From positions 496,001-560,000 of the forward strand of contig NZ_BLJO01000003.1 in NCBI RefSeq assembly GCF_009932555.1: a stretch of DNA of 64,000 nt, read 5' to 3'. Position 1 is the stretch's first letter. The number at the start of each line of letters is the position of its first letter. Position numbers and translations under genes: made by a program. The notes under the pieces were generated by a model. The model was not told the DNA's origin and did no database searches. It saw only the letters and a program-made list of their open reading frames with translations. Positions 8,625 through 17,310 of the stretch are shown piece after piece. The DNA comes from Steroidobacter agaridevorans (GTDB taxonomy: Bacteria; Pseudomonadota; Gammaproteobacteria; Steroidobacterales; Steroidobacteraceae).

Positions 8625-9467
8625 ATGGCCATGCGAGCTCAAATATTCACCAGAGCAGTGGCGATGGTGATGGCAGTCAGCCTCATATCGCTCGCGCGCT
8701 CCGCAGCTGCGGAGGAAGGCAGCGAAAGCATCCCCGATCATCCCGTGTTGTCCGATGCCTGGTACCTGAGTGCTGGCGCGCTTTGGGCCGAGTCGAACGT
8801 CACGGCAAATCTCAACAGCGGTGCGATCGGCGCCGGCGCGCTCATCGATTTCGAAGACGATATGGGCCTGGACGAGAACAGCATCATCGGGCTGTTCGAC
8901 GCGCGGTGGCACTTCACCAAGCGCTGGCAGCTCGAAGTCGAATATTTCAAGCTGGACCGCGACAATGAGAAACAGGTTCAGCGCGTCGTCGACTGGGGCG
9001 ATGTGAACGTGCCGATAGACGGGGTCGCCAAGGGCACCTTCAACATCGAGGACTTCAGAGTCAGCGTCGGCTACTCGTTCTTCCGCACCAAGGATAAAGA
9101 AGTCGGCGTGGGTCTCGGCGCGCACGTCGCCAAGCTGGAAGCGGGGCTGTCGACGAGAAATTTCGGATCTGATTTCGCCAGCCAGACAGCGCCGCTGCCG
9201 TTCCTGACCCTGTATGCGCGCATGGCGCTGACCGATCGCTGGCTGTTGAGCATGCGCGTGGATCGGCTCTCGCTCGACACCGGCGACATCGACGGCAAGG
9301 TGTTCAGCAGCGGCCTGGACGTGATCTATCAGCCCTGGCGGCATTTCAGCATCGGTTTGGGTTTCCGCGACATCAATTTCCAGGTTTCGTCCACGAGCGA
9401 CGATTGGCGTGGCAAGGCACAGATTCAGCAGAGCGGTCCGGCTCTGTATTTTGCGACCTCGTTCTAG
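8625..9467 (+). CDS. Probable outer-membrane beta-barrel protein
   Basis: A 280-residue exported protein: a Sec signal (VAMVMAVSLISLARSAAA) followed by alternating amphipathic strands typical of small beta-barrels. Examples are GLFDARWHFTKRWQLEVEYFKLD and FSIGLGFRDINFQVSS, and the chain ends in ...GPALYFATSF with a C-terminal phenylalanine, the usual BAM recognition residue. A GGAGGG box lies ahead of ATG 8625. It resembles uncharacterised OmpA/OmpW-sized barrels with no named family that I can assign. Its stop codon abuts the stop of the converging PQQ dehydrogenase gene. Confidence 0.6.
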   Translation: MAMRAQIFTRAVAMVMAVSLISLARSAAAEEGSESIPDHPVLSDAWYLSAGALWAESNVTANLNSGAIGAGALIDFEDDMGLDENSIIGLFDARWHFTKRWQLEVEYFKLDRDNEKQVQRVVDWGDVNVPIDGVAKGTFNIEDFRVSVGYSFFRTKDKEVGVGLGAHVAKLEAGLSTRNFGSDFASQTAPLPFLTLYARMALTDRWLLSMRVDRLSLDTGDIDGKVFSSGLDVIYQPWRHFSIGLGFRDINFQVSSTSDDWRGKAQIQQSGPALYFATSF

Positions 9468-11549
9468 CTATCGGCGGTTCACGGCCTGTTGAGCTGCTGT
9501 TTGCTGCGCCAACGCGCGCAAGTACGTTCGAATGGATTCCACATCCTCATCCGTCGCGTACGGCGATGGCGGCATGCCGTTGAGCTTCAGCGCGCCATCT
9601 TTCACCACGGCTTTGAACGCAGCGGCATCGACGATCATCGGGGAATAGCGCAAGTCGGGAGCAGCGCCTCCGCCAATCGCATTCATCCCGTGACACACCA
9701 GGCAGGCATGCTGCGCGAACGCCATGCCACCTTGTTTGACGCGCTCCATGTCGAACGCGAAGTCGGGATCGGCGGGTGGAATGAGTGGCGGCATCTCGAA
9801 GGCCGGCAGTTGATCCGTGCCGCCGATCGCGAACGTGAGTACATGGCGAGGCAATCGATAGTCGGTGCGGAACGCAGCGTTGCCGGTCGCGAGGATACCG
9901 CCGCCTTGGGATCCGCTGCCGGTCAACACCGTGACGTATTGCCGCCCGCTCACCGAATAGGAAATAGGCGTCGCAACGATGGGTGAGGGCGTCTTGAACG
10001 CCCAGACTTGCCTGCCGGTCTGGGCATCGTAAGCAACCAACTGACCATCGATGCGTCCCTGGAATACCAGATCGCCAGCCGTGGCGAGCACACCGCCAGG
10101 CCAATCGCCTGGCAGCTCGATGTTCCAGGCGGCCTGCTGCGTCGACGGATTCCACGCCAGCAAAGCGCTGCGCCTGCTGCCGGGCAACTCCGGATCGGGA
10201 ATCATCGTCACGCCCATCCCGGCTGTGAAGTCCATGACGCCGGGCGCGGGAGGGCCGATGAGCGCACCCATCTCGATGACGGGAATGTAAACGAAGCCGG
10301 TGCGCGGACTGAACGCTTGGGGCAACCAGCTGTGCGCGCCCTGCGGGCCGGGCCACATCTCGAACAGATCTTTATGGTCCTGATAACGAATGCGGGGATT
10401 CTCGATTGGACGGCCCGTGGTCGCGTCGATTCGTTCCGCCCAAGTCGCCTTCGCGAACTTTTCCGCCGAGATGAATTTTCCGCTGGCCGCATCCAGCACA
10501 TAAAAGAAGCCGTTCTTCGGCGCCTGCATCAGCACCTTGCGTGGCTTGCCTTCGATGCTGAGCGTGGCGAGCGTCATGTCCTGCACGGCCGTGCAGTCCC
10601 ATTGTTCGGCGGGGCAGACCTGGTAATGCCAGACGTAGTCGCCGGTGTCCGCTTTGACCGCGACGATGGAGGCGAGAAATAAGTTGTCGCCGCCGCCGGG
10701 GCTGCGCATCCGATGGTTGTAGGGATAGCCGTTGCCGACGCCGATGTAGAGCAGATCGAGCTCGGCGTCGTAACTGAACGCGTTCCACGCAGTGCCGCCG
10801 CCGCCTTTGCCGAACCAGTCGCCTTTCCAGGTCGGACGCATGATTTCTTCGGCTTTGTTTTCGGCGGGCTTCGAGGGATCGTCCGGGACCGTATGAAAGC
10901 GCCAGACCAGCTTACCCGTCATCGCATCGTAGGCTGTGACATAGCCGCGAATCGGACTGATGTCGGCGCCGCCGTGTCCCACGATCACTTTTCCATCGAA
11001 TACCCGCGGCGGGCCATTGCTATTACGCAGCTCCGAGAGCTCGAACTGGCGCTGTTCCCAAAGTGGCTTGCCGCTGTTTGCATCCAAAGCGAGGACGCGG
11101 CCATCGGTGGTGGCGACGAAGACGCGCTGGTTCCAATAAGCGATGCCTTTGTTGCCCCAGCTCATGTGAAGTGCGGACTGCGCGATCTCGCGGACCTTTG
11201 CGTCGTACTCCCACAGCAGCTTGCCGTTGGTTGCATCGAACGCTCGGATGCGCGAGTGGCCGGTCGTGGTGAACACCTTTCCTTCGGCGGCAATCGGTGT
11301 GGATACCGTGAAACCCGGCTCCAGCTCGTAATGCCATGCGAGCCGCAACTGGTCGACGTTCTTCGCGGTAATTTCAGTCAGCGGGCTGTAGTGCTGTTCG
11401 CTGCCATCTCGGCCGAAGTTCGGCCAGTCGCCGTCGACGGTCGACGCTTGCTGAGCGTTGCCGGAACATCCGCTCAGGGCCAGGCAAAAGGCGACGGCTG
11501 CGGCGCCAGCATGAATGAATTTGTTCACGTTGCTCACACTTGCTTCCAT
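9468..11549 (-). CDS. PQQ-dependent quinohaemoprotein dehydrogenase with C-terminal cytochrome c
   Basis: A 693-residue periplasmic dehydrogenase of the PQQ alcohol/sugar dehydrogenase superfamily. It begins with a lipoprotein-like signal (AFCLALSGCSG), then eight-bladed propeller repeats (GKLLWEYDA, GKPLWEQR, GKLVWRFHT, GRQVWAFKTP). An Asp in AFSYDAELDLLYIGVGNG lies where the catalytic acid of the family lies. At the C-terminus a haem c site, CLVCHG, gives intramolecular electron transfer. The vicinal Cys-Cys pair of classical methanol/ethanol dehydrogenases appears to be replaced by His-Met (HMSWGNKG). Starts within the first eight codons (ATG or nearby GTG) cannot be separated. It is divergent from a TetR gene and may be its target. 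Confidence 0.88.
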   Translation of the reverse strand: MEASVSNVNKFIHAGAAAVAFCLALSGCSGNAQQASTVDGDWPNFGRDGSEQHYSPLTEITAKNVDQLRLAWHYELEPGFTVSTPIAAEGKVFTTTGHSRIRAFDATNGKLLWEYDAKVREIAQSALHMSWGNKGIAYWNQRVFVATTDGRVLALDANSGKPLWEQRQFELSELRNSNGPPRVFDGKVIVGHGGADISPIRGYVTAYDAMTGKLVWRFHTVPDDPSKPAENKAEEIMRPTWKGDWFGKGGGGTAWNAFSYDAELDLLYIGVGNGYPYNHRMRSPGGGDNLFLASIVAVKADTGDYVWHYQVCPAEQWDCTAVQDMTLATLSIEGKPRKVLMQAPKNGFFYVLDAASGKFISAEKFAKATWAERIDATTGRPIENPRIRYQDHKDLFEMWPGPQGAHSWLPQAFSPRTGFVYIPVIEMGALIGPPAPGVMDFTAGMGVTMIPDPELPGSRRSALLAWNPSTQQAAWNIELPGDWPGGVLATAGDLVFQGRIDGQLVAYDAQTGRQVWAFKTPSPIVATPISYSVSGRQYVTVLTGSGSQGGGILATGNAAFRTDYRLPRHVLTFAIGGTDQLPAFEMPPLIPPADPDFAFDMERVKQGGMAFAQHACLVCHGMNAIGGGAAPDLRYSPMIVDAAAFKAVVKDGALKLNGMPPSPYATDEDVESIRTYLRALAQQTAAQQAVNRR

Positions 11550-11602
11550 GGCATCGGCGCCATGAGATCATCCCGCGACGCCGCGATCTTGATCTGATGC
11601 GA

Positions 11603-11634
11603 CAGACGGCCGATGTCTGCAATTTAGATAGACA
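11603..11634. promoter_or_regulatory. Candidate TetR operator between PQQ dehydrogenase and tetR
   Basis: Two nested inverted repeats sit in the 123-base divergent gap: CAGAC (11603-11607) with GTCTG (11615-11619), and TGTCT (11614-11618) with AGACA (11630-11634). They share the middle arm. Closely spaced alternating arms like these are typical of sites bound by dimers of TetR repressors. The TetR start codon is 38 bases away. Confidence 0.4.
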
Positions 11635-11672
11635 GCTTGTAAGGCGAGTGAACGGGGAGTAAAACGCGAGCG

Positions 11673-12389
11673 ATGACCGTCGTACAACGTGCTTCGATTC
11701 GCAAGCCCACCCTGCGCGATGCGCAGAAAGCTCAGACTCGTCGGCGGATACTCGATGCCGCACGGGCGGTGTTCTTCCGGGAAGGCTATTACGGCGCTAC
11801 GGTCGATCAGATCGTGGCCGAAGCAGGCGCCAGTCGGCCGACGTTCTATCTGCACTTCCGCGATAAAGAAGTCATCCTCAACGAGCTCATGGAGCACTAT
11901 GTGGCGCGGGCGTTGCCGTACATGGAGCGCCTGCCTGGGCCGTATCCCAGCGTGGAGCAATTGGAAACATGGCTCCGCGAGGTTGGCGGATTCCTCGAGC
12001 AGGAGCAGGCTATCGCTTCGGTGCTGACCGAGGTGACTGCGCATCGGCGAGCCAATCGGCCGCGTTACGGGTTTGCGGCCATCGCCGCATGGATCGCTGC
12101 GCTGGCGCGGCGTGCGCCTGCCTTTGCCGCTGCTGTTAGAAAAACATCGCCGGATGTCGACGCGCGCGCCCGAGCGCAGTTGCTGGTCATTGAAATCGCC
12201 TGGGTCGGCGAAACCATTTCGATGAACAAGGAGCGGGACTTTGTCGACGTGGCGGTCAAGATGGTCGCTACTTCACTGCACGAGTTTCTCACCCATCCTC
12301 GTTTTCATGGCGGCGGATCGAAGGCCGGAAAAACGCTGCCGAAGCGGGCGACAGTCAAGCGCGTGGGGCGCACCGCTCGCAGGATGTAG
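11673..12389 (+). CDS. TetR-family transcriptional regulator
   Basis: A 238-residue repressor with a standard TetR N-terminal DNA-binding domain: TRRRILDAARAVFFREGYYGATVDQIVAEAGASRPTFYLHFRDKEV, split over residues 22-67, with the recognition helix around GASRPTFYLHF. The rest is a helical ligand-binding domain ending in a basic tail (RATVKRVGRTARRM). It sits between the divergent PQQ dehydrogenase and the co-directional molybdenum hydroxylase operon 82 bases downstream, so either or both could be regulated. The inducer is unknown. Confidence 0.85.
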   Translation: MTVVQRASIRKPTLRDAQKAQTRRRILDAARAVFFREGYYGATVDQIVAEAGASRPTFYLHFRDKEVILNELMEHYVARALPYMERLPGPYPSVEQLETWLREVGGFLEQEQAIASVLTEVTAHRRANRPRYGFAAIAAWIAALARRAPAFAAAVRKTSPDVDARARAQLLVIEIAWVGETISMNKERDFVDVAVKMVATSLHEFLTHPRFHGGGSKAGKTLPKRATVKRVGRTARRM

Positions 12390-12471
12390 CCAGCTGTCGC
12401 CTGCTGTCAGGAAACTCGCATTACACTCTGTATAGTGGGTGGTCACCGCGATAACCTGGGGCGCGAACGCC

Positions 12472-13227
12472 ATGAAGATGACGGGGGAGGAGCGGATCCC
12501 GGCTCCGCTCGATCGGGTCTGGCAGGCGCTGAACGATCCTCAAGTCCTGGAGCAATGCATTCCGGGGTGTCAATCGCTCTCGCGCGAAGGCGACGATCGG
12601 CTGCGTGCCGTCGTCGAGGTCAAGATCGGGCCGATTGGCGCGCGCTTCAATGCAAACATCGCGCTTTCCAATATCAAACCCTCCCAAGGCTATACGCTCA
12701 TCGGCGAGGGGCAGGGCGGCACGGTGGGTTCGGCCAAAGCCACCATATACGTGCGTTTGCAGAGTGAGAGCGCCGTAACGCGATTGTTCTATGACATGGA
12801 CGCGCAGGTCGGAGGCCGCCTGGCGCAGCTGGGCGGGCCGATCATTGACGCCACCGCGAAGCAGTTCGCTGCCAGGTTCTTCAGCAAGTTCGGTGAGATC
12901 GTCGGCGGTGTGCCTGCATCCTCACCAAGTGCGGCCAGCCGCGAGATCTCACAAGCGGTGGTTACAACCGAATCCGCACCGAGTTCGCGAGCCAAAGAAT
13001 CGCTTCCGTACGCATGGATACTCGCCGTCGTCGTCGCCGCGCTGACAGGCTTCCTGGTCGGGCGAGGGGATGGCGGCACGGGTTCGGATTGGGCGGGGCT
13101 CGGCATTGGTTTGCTCGTCATTCTCGTCGGTGTCGCCGGCGTTGAATATGGCAGAAGAATCGCCGCGGCCCAGATCGTCGTGGATGCTGCGGCTTTAGCG
13201 CGCTTGCTCCGTGGAGAGCGCCAATGA
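12472..13227 (+). CDS. CoxG-like SRPBCC protein with C-terminal membrane anchor
   Basis: The first ~150 residues are a CoxG-type START/SRPBCC domain (ERIPAPLDRVWQALNDPQVLEQCIPGCQSL), the family whose founding member anchors or matures CO dehydrogenase at the membrane. A linker follows, then two membrane helices (YAWILAVVVAALTGFLVGR and GLGIGLLVILVGVAGV). ATG 12472 (MKMTGEER) is chosen because the family normally starts this way; a frame from 12439 adds an unlikely leader. A TATAGT -10-like element lies at 12431-12436. The stop overlaps the next start (ATGA), making this the first gene of a four-gene coupled operon. The TM pair suggests it tethers the enzyme to the inner membrane. Confidence 0.85.
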   Translation: MKMTGEERIPAPLDRVWQALNDPQVLEQCIPGCQSLSREGDDRLRAVVEVKIGPIGARFNANIALSNIKPSQGYTLIGEGQGGTVGSAKATIYVRLQSESAVTRLFYDMDAQVGGRLAQLGGPIIDATAKQFAARFFSKFGEIVGGVPASSPSAASREISQAVVTTESAPSSRAKESLPYAWILAVVVAALTGFLVGRGDGGTGSDWAGLGIGLLVILVGVAGVEYGRRIAAAQIVVDAAALARLLRGERQ

Positions 13228-14093
13228 AGCCGGCGCCCTTCGATTACTACGCACCCAAGAGCGTCGAGGAGGCGTGTGCCTTGCTCGCTGAAGCGGGTGG
13301 CGGCGCCACTGTGCTTGCCGGTGGCCAGACGCTCTTGCCTTTGCTGGCGCTACGCATGAGCCAGCCATTCGTAGTGATCGATATCAATCGAATCGAGTCG
13401 TTGAAGTTTGTCTCTCGAGCGGACGGCGGCACGCGCATCGGGCCTGTGGTGCGCCAGAGCGAGATCATCTCCAATGACATTCTGAAGCAGGCATTGCCTG
13501 TCCTCGTCACCGCCGCACAGCATGTGGGACATCATCAAACGCGTAACCGCGGAACCATCGGCGGATCGATCGCGCTTGGCGAGCCTGCGGCGGAGCTTCC
13601 GGCCACTGCTGTTGCACTCGGTGCGTCCATCGAAGTGCGGTCCGTTCGAAGCGTGAAAAAAATCCGCGCCGAGGAAATGTATCTCGGGCCCTATGCGACA
13701 GCGCTCAGTTCGGACGAGCTCATTACATCGATCGATTTTCCGGAGTGGCCCGTCAATACAATGCCGTTGTTTCGGGAGATCGCACGGCGTCCAGGGGACT
13801 TCGCCTTGGCTGGCCTGGTAGGCGCGGTGGTGATCGAGAGTGGACGGATCGCACGCGCGGGCATCGCGTGGTTTGGCATGGGCCCCACGCCCATCAAGGC
13901 CCGGCAAGCCGAGGCGGCGTTGGTGGGGCAGAGCATTGGGAGTCTCGATGCGCAGCGGCTCGCCGAGCTAGCGATTGCCGATGCCGACCCATTCGACGAT
14001 CGGCATGCAACGGCTGAGTACCGTCGCACGGTCGCGCGGCGAATTTTCGTGCGCACTCTGAGCGAAGCGCTGAAGCAGCGGCAGGCAGCATGA
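13224..14093 (+). CDS. Molybdenum hydroxylase, FAD-binding (medium) subunit
   Basis: A 289-residue CoxM/CutM-type flavin subunit. The N-terminus is diagnostic (FDYYAPKSVEEACALLAEAG), followed by the FAD pyrophosphate loop TVLAGGQTLLPLLALRM and the second loop HHQTRNRGTIGGSIALGEPAAELP. The C-terminal ~110 residues form the CO_deh_flav_C domain. It passes electrons from the 2Fe-2S subunit to FAD. Four-base overlaps with both flanking genes indicate coupled translation and equal stoichiometry. Confidence 0.9.
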   Translation: MKPAPFDYYAPKSVEEACALLAEAGGGATVLAGGQTLLPLLALRMSQPFVVIDINRIESLKFVSRADGGTRIGPVVRQSEIISNDILKQALPVLVTAAQHVGHHQTRNRGTIGGSIALGEPAAELPATAVALGASIEVRSVRSVKKIRAEEMYLGPYATALSSDELITSIDFPEWPVNTMPLFREIARRPGDFALAGLVGAVVIESGRIARAGIAWFGMGPTPIKARQAEAALVGQSIGSLDAQRLAELAIADADPFDDRHATAEYRRTVARRIFVRTLSEALKQRQAA

Positions 14094-14575
14094 GCGAACA
14101 CAAGATCGAGCTGTCGATTAACGGGCGAAGGCAACGAGCGACCGTGGAAGGCAGGATGCTGCTGTCCGATTTTCTGCGGGTCGATGCCGGATACACCGGG
14201 GTGCATGTCGGTTGCGAGCATGGCGTGTGTGGCGCCTGCACGGTGATTGTCGATGGCCTCGCGGTTCGTTCCTGTTTGATGCTGGCGGTGCAGGCCGATC
14301 GCTGTAAGGTGACCACGGTCGAGGGGCTCGCGGCAGACGAAAACTCACTGCATCCAATCCAGCAGGCGATGCGCGATGAGCACGCCCTCCAATGCGGATT
14401 TTGCACTCCAGGCGTGGTGATGACTCTCGCCGCGCTAACGGGGGGCGCAGAGAAACCGGACGCAGAGACCTTGCTTGCTTCAATGTCTGGTCACGTCTGC
14501 CGCTGCACGGGCTACCAAGGAATTCGCCGCGCCATTCTCAAGCTTGCCGGCGAGAGCGAGGCGAAGCAGCCGTGA
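14090..14575 (+). CDS. Molybdenum hydroxylase, 2Fe-2S (small) subunit
   Basis: A 161-residue CoxS-like ferredoxin. The plant-type cluster ligands are in GCEHGVCGACTVIVDGLAVRSC, and the second cluster lies in the helical C-terminal domain (QCGFCTPG and CRCTGYQGI). Length and motif order match the xanthine oxidase family exactly. It links the molybdenum site of the large subunit with the FAD subunit. Its TGA stop lies inside the overlapping GTGA that starts the large subunit. Confidence 0.92.
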   Translation: MSEHKIELSINGRRQRATVEGRMLLSDFLRVDAGYTGVHVGCEHGVCGACTVIVDGLAVRSCLMLAVQADRCKVTTVEGLAADENSLHPIQQAMRDEHALQCGFCTPGVVMTLAALTGGAEKPDAETLLASMSGHVCRCTGYQGIRRAILKLAGESEAKQP

Positions 14576-17277
14576 CTTTGCATGTGGATGGAGCGGTGAT
14601 CGGCAGACGCCTGCCGCGCAAGGAAGATGCACGTCTGCTGACCGGTCGGGGCACCTTCGTGGACGACGTGGTGTTCCCTGGAATGTTGCACGTCGCCTTT
14701 GTTCGAAGCCCCATCGCGCGTGGACGCATACGCTCGCTTGATATCTCGACTGCGCGCGATCTCCCAGGCGTGCTCGCTGTGTTGACGGCTACGGAGATCG
14801 ATCGCTTCAATGCCAAGCTGTTGACCTTCTTTTTCACGCCGCCCGCGGAGTTCCCATTTCCGTTGCTGGCTCGTGATCGCGTGGCGCACGTAGGCGAACC
14901 GATTGCGATGGTCGTTGCCCAGGATCGATACATCGCCGAAGACGCGGCCAGTCTCGTCACCGTGGAATATGAAGAGGAGACGCCGGTCGTCACCATCGCC
15001 GAAGCCATGCGGGCGCCGCCGATCCATACCGGCGCCGATTCCAACGTCGGAGCGGTGATTGGCGTCGAGCAGGATGAGGATCTCGAAGCGGCTATGGCCA
15101 GCGCGCCTTACTTGCTGACGCGGACCGTCCGTCATCAAAGAATTGCCCAATCACCGATGGAAACGCGCGGCGTCGTCGCCAGCAAACAAGGCGATGAGCT
15201 GCTGGTGCATATCAGTTGCCAGAGCCCGCATCTGGTGGCGCGCTATCTTTCTCATGCGCTCGATCAGCCGCACTTGAGCATTCGTGTCATCGCCAAGGAC
15301 GTGGGTGGCGGGTTCGGCTTCAAGAATCACCCGTGGCGGGAGGAGATGTCCGTCATCGTGGGATGCATGCTGCTGGGCCGCCCCTTGAAGTGGATCGAGG
15401 ATCGCTGGGAGAACCTGGTCGCGGCCTGCCAGGCGCGCGAACAGGAGATGACGGTACGCATCGGACTCGACAGGGACGGCAAGTTGCTGGCTTCGCACTC
15501 CGATTACAGCCTCAACAGCGGCGCGTTTCCGCAAGTGCCCGACGCCAATGTCGCCGTCCATATGTTTATGTGGGCGGCTTACAAAATGCCACAGTGCGGC
15601 TTTTATTCCCGAGCGTGGTATTCCAATACGGCTGGCTTGGGCGCGTATCGCGGACCCTGGGGAATGGAATCGTTGGCGCGAGAGACGTTGTTGGATGTTG
15701 CCGCCAGGGAACTTGGGATCGATCCCGTCGAGATTCGTCGGCGCAATCTGATCACGAAGGCGGATCAACCGTGCACCACGCCTTTGGGAATTCCGTTGGA
15801 AGACATCACGCCGGCGGAGTGCTTGGAGAAGCTGCTCGAGAAATTCGATGTCACCGCGTTTCGCGCCGAACAAGCGGCCGCCCGACAAGAGGGCCGATAC
15901 TTGGGCCTAGGTATTGCGGCGTACATCGAGCCTACCGGCGCGGCGGGGAGCATGGCGCCCATGACAGGCGAGTTCGTCCAGCTTCGCATCGAGCCGACGG
16001 GAACGGTCACAGCGCTGATGAGTACGCACTCGCAGGGGCACGGCACGCAGAGCACGATGGCGCAGGTGATCGCAGATCAGCTGGGCGTTGCCTACGAAGA
16101 TGTTCAGGTGTTTGAAGGGGACAGCTCGCGCGGCGGCTTCGGGCCGGGCGCGGCGGGTAGCCGGCAAGGTGTGATTGGTGGCGGCGCTTGTCGAAGGGCA
16201 GCAGCGCTCTTGAAAGAGAAAGTCGTGCGCGTCGCGGCTCATATCTTCAATGTTTCCGCTGAGAGTATCGCGATCGACAACGGCATCGTGCACATTGCTG
16301 GCGCGGAGAAGCAGGCGCGGAGTCTGCGCCAGATCGCCGAGATTGCCTACGGCGAGCCGTCTCGTTTGCCACCGGGTATGGAGTCGGGATTGGAAGCGCA
16401 ATATCGCTACGATCCTCCGCCCGTGACTTACACCAGCGCGGCTCATGCGTGCGTCGTTGAAGTCGATGTGGACACGGGCTTCGTGAAGATCCGGCGTTGG
16501 CTGTCTTGCGAGGACTGCGGAACCATCATCAATCCCGCCGTGGTCGAGGGGCAGATCGCCGGCGGCCTCGCGCAGGCCATCGGTGCAGTGCTGCTGGAAG
16601 AAACCGGTTATGACGACCGAGGGAATCCGCTCGCCGTCACTTATAAGGATTATTTGCTGCCGTCGATCGCGGACGTGCCCGACTTCGAATACTTGCATGC
16701 GTGCACGCCGTCGCAATCCGAAGGCGGTTTTCGCGGTGTGGGCGAGGGCGGCGCGATCATCGGACCACCGACGCTCGTGAATGCCATTGCCGATGCACTC
16801 GCGCCTTTCGGAGAAGTGCCACTGGATCTGCCGCTGACACCGCCAAAACTGCTGGCTGTGATCGAAGGTCGGCCGCTTGCAAAGCCTGCGGAAAAGCCCG
16901 CCACGCAGCCAATGCCCGAACCGATTGCGTCACCGGCGGAGGAGGTCACGCCTCATCGTGAAGCAGGAGTGCTGGTCGATGGTTCCTGGAAGATGGTGCT
17001 CGCCACCCCGATGGGGCCGCAGCCGATGACCGGGCATTTCGAAACACAGGGCGGTGTGCTCAAAGGCACGCTCGCGAGCGATCAGGGTTCCCAGGATTTC
17101 GAAGGCACCGTGACCGGCAACCTGCTCAAATGGGAGATGAAGGTCACCAAGCCCATGCCGCTCACGCTCAAGTACGAGTTGCTCATCGACGGCGACACGC
17201 TGTTCGGCAAAGCCAAGCTCGGCATCTTCGGCACTGCCAAGGTGACCGGACAGCGCGCCTCGACGACGACCGGGTAA
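14572..17277 (+). CDS. Molybdenum hydroxylase, molybdopterin-binding large subunit with extra C-terminal domain
   Basis: About 900 residues starting at GTG 14572 (overlapping the small-subunit stop): VTLHVDGAVIGRRLPRKEDARLLTGRG is the normal CoxL-type beginning. Aldehyde oxidase a/b hammerhead and molybdopterin domains follow. The active-site loop reads AYRGPWGME, not the AYxCSFR of genuine CO dehydrogenase. The essential Glu is in GVGEGGAIIGPP. A normal subunit would stop near LLAVIEGR; this one continues with a Pro/Ala-rich linker and about 95 further residues (SWKMVLATPMGPQPM... to ...GTAKVTGQR) predicted to be all-beta. It is therefore a hydroxylase for an unknown aldehyde or N-heterocycle, not a CO oxidiser. 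Confidence 0.88.
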   Translation: MTLHVDGAVIGRRLPRKEDARLLTGRGTFVDDVVFPGMLHVAFVRSPIARGRIRSLDISTARDLPGVLAVLTATEIDRFNAKLLTFFFTPPAEFPFPLLARDRVAHVGEPIAMVVAQDRYIAEDAASLVTVEYEEETPVVTIAEAMRAPPIHTGADSNVGAVIGVEQDEDLEAAMASAPYLLTRTVRHQRIAQSPMETRGVVASKQGDELLVHISCQSPHLVARYLSHALDQPHLSIRVIAKDVGGGFGFKNHPWREEMSVIVGCMLLGRPLKWIEDRWENLVAACQAREQEMTVRIGLDRDGKLLASHSDYSLNSGAFPQVPDANVAVHMFMWAAYKMPQCGFYSRAWYSNTAGLGAYRGPWGMESLARETLLDVAARELGIDPVEIRRRNLITKADQPCTTPLGIPLEDITPAECLEKLLEKFDVTAFRAEQAAARQEGRYLGLGIAAYIEPTGAAGSMAPMTGEFVQLRIEPTGTVTALMSTHSQGHGTQSTMAQVIADQLGVAYEDVQVFEGDSSRGGFGPGAAGSRQGVIGGGACRRAAALLKEKVVRVAAHIFNVSAESIAIDNGIVHIAGAEKQARSLRQIAEIAYGEPSRLPPGMESGLEAQYRYDPPPVTYTSAAHACVVEVDVDTGFVKIRRWLSCEDCGTIINPAVVEGQIAGGLAQAIGAVLLEETGYDDRGNPLAVTYKDYLLPSIADVPDFEYLHACTPSQSEGGFRGVGEGGAIIGPPTLVNAIADALAPFGEVPLDLPLTPPKLLAVIEGRPLAKPAEKPATQPMPEPIASPAEEVTPHREAGVLVDGSWKMVLATPMGPQPMTGHFETQGGVLKGTLASDQGSQDFEGTVTGNLLKWEMKVTKPMPLTLKYELLIDGDTLFGKAKLGIFGTAKVTGQRASTTTG

Positions 17278-17305
17278 CGCCGCAAGAGCGGCGCACCCGG
17301 TCGTC
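17265..17305. terminator. Bidirectional hairpin between converging operons
   Basis: GACGACCGGGT (17265-17275) pairs perfectly with ACCCGGTCGTC (17295-17305). Inside it CGCCGC (17278-17283) pairs with GCGGCG around an AAGA loop. The stop codon of the large subunit lies in the hairpin, which ends six bases before the stop of the GH2 gene on the other strand. There is no strong T-tract, so efficiency is uncertain. Confidence 0.7.
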
Positions 17306-17310
17306 TCGAT

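Noticed and set aside
12472-17277. Annotation as aerobic CO dehydrogenase (coxGMSL)
   Set aside because: The large subunit lacks the AYxCSFR loop with the Cu-binding Cys; only the family assignment is kept and no cox symbols are given.
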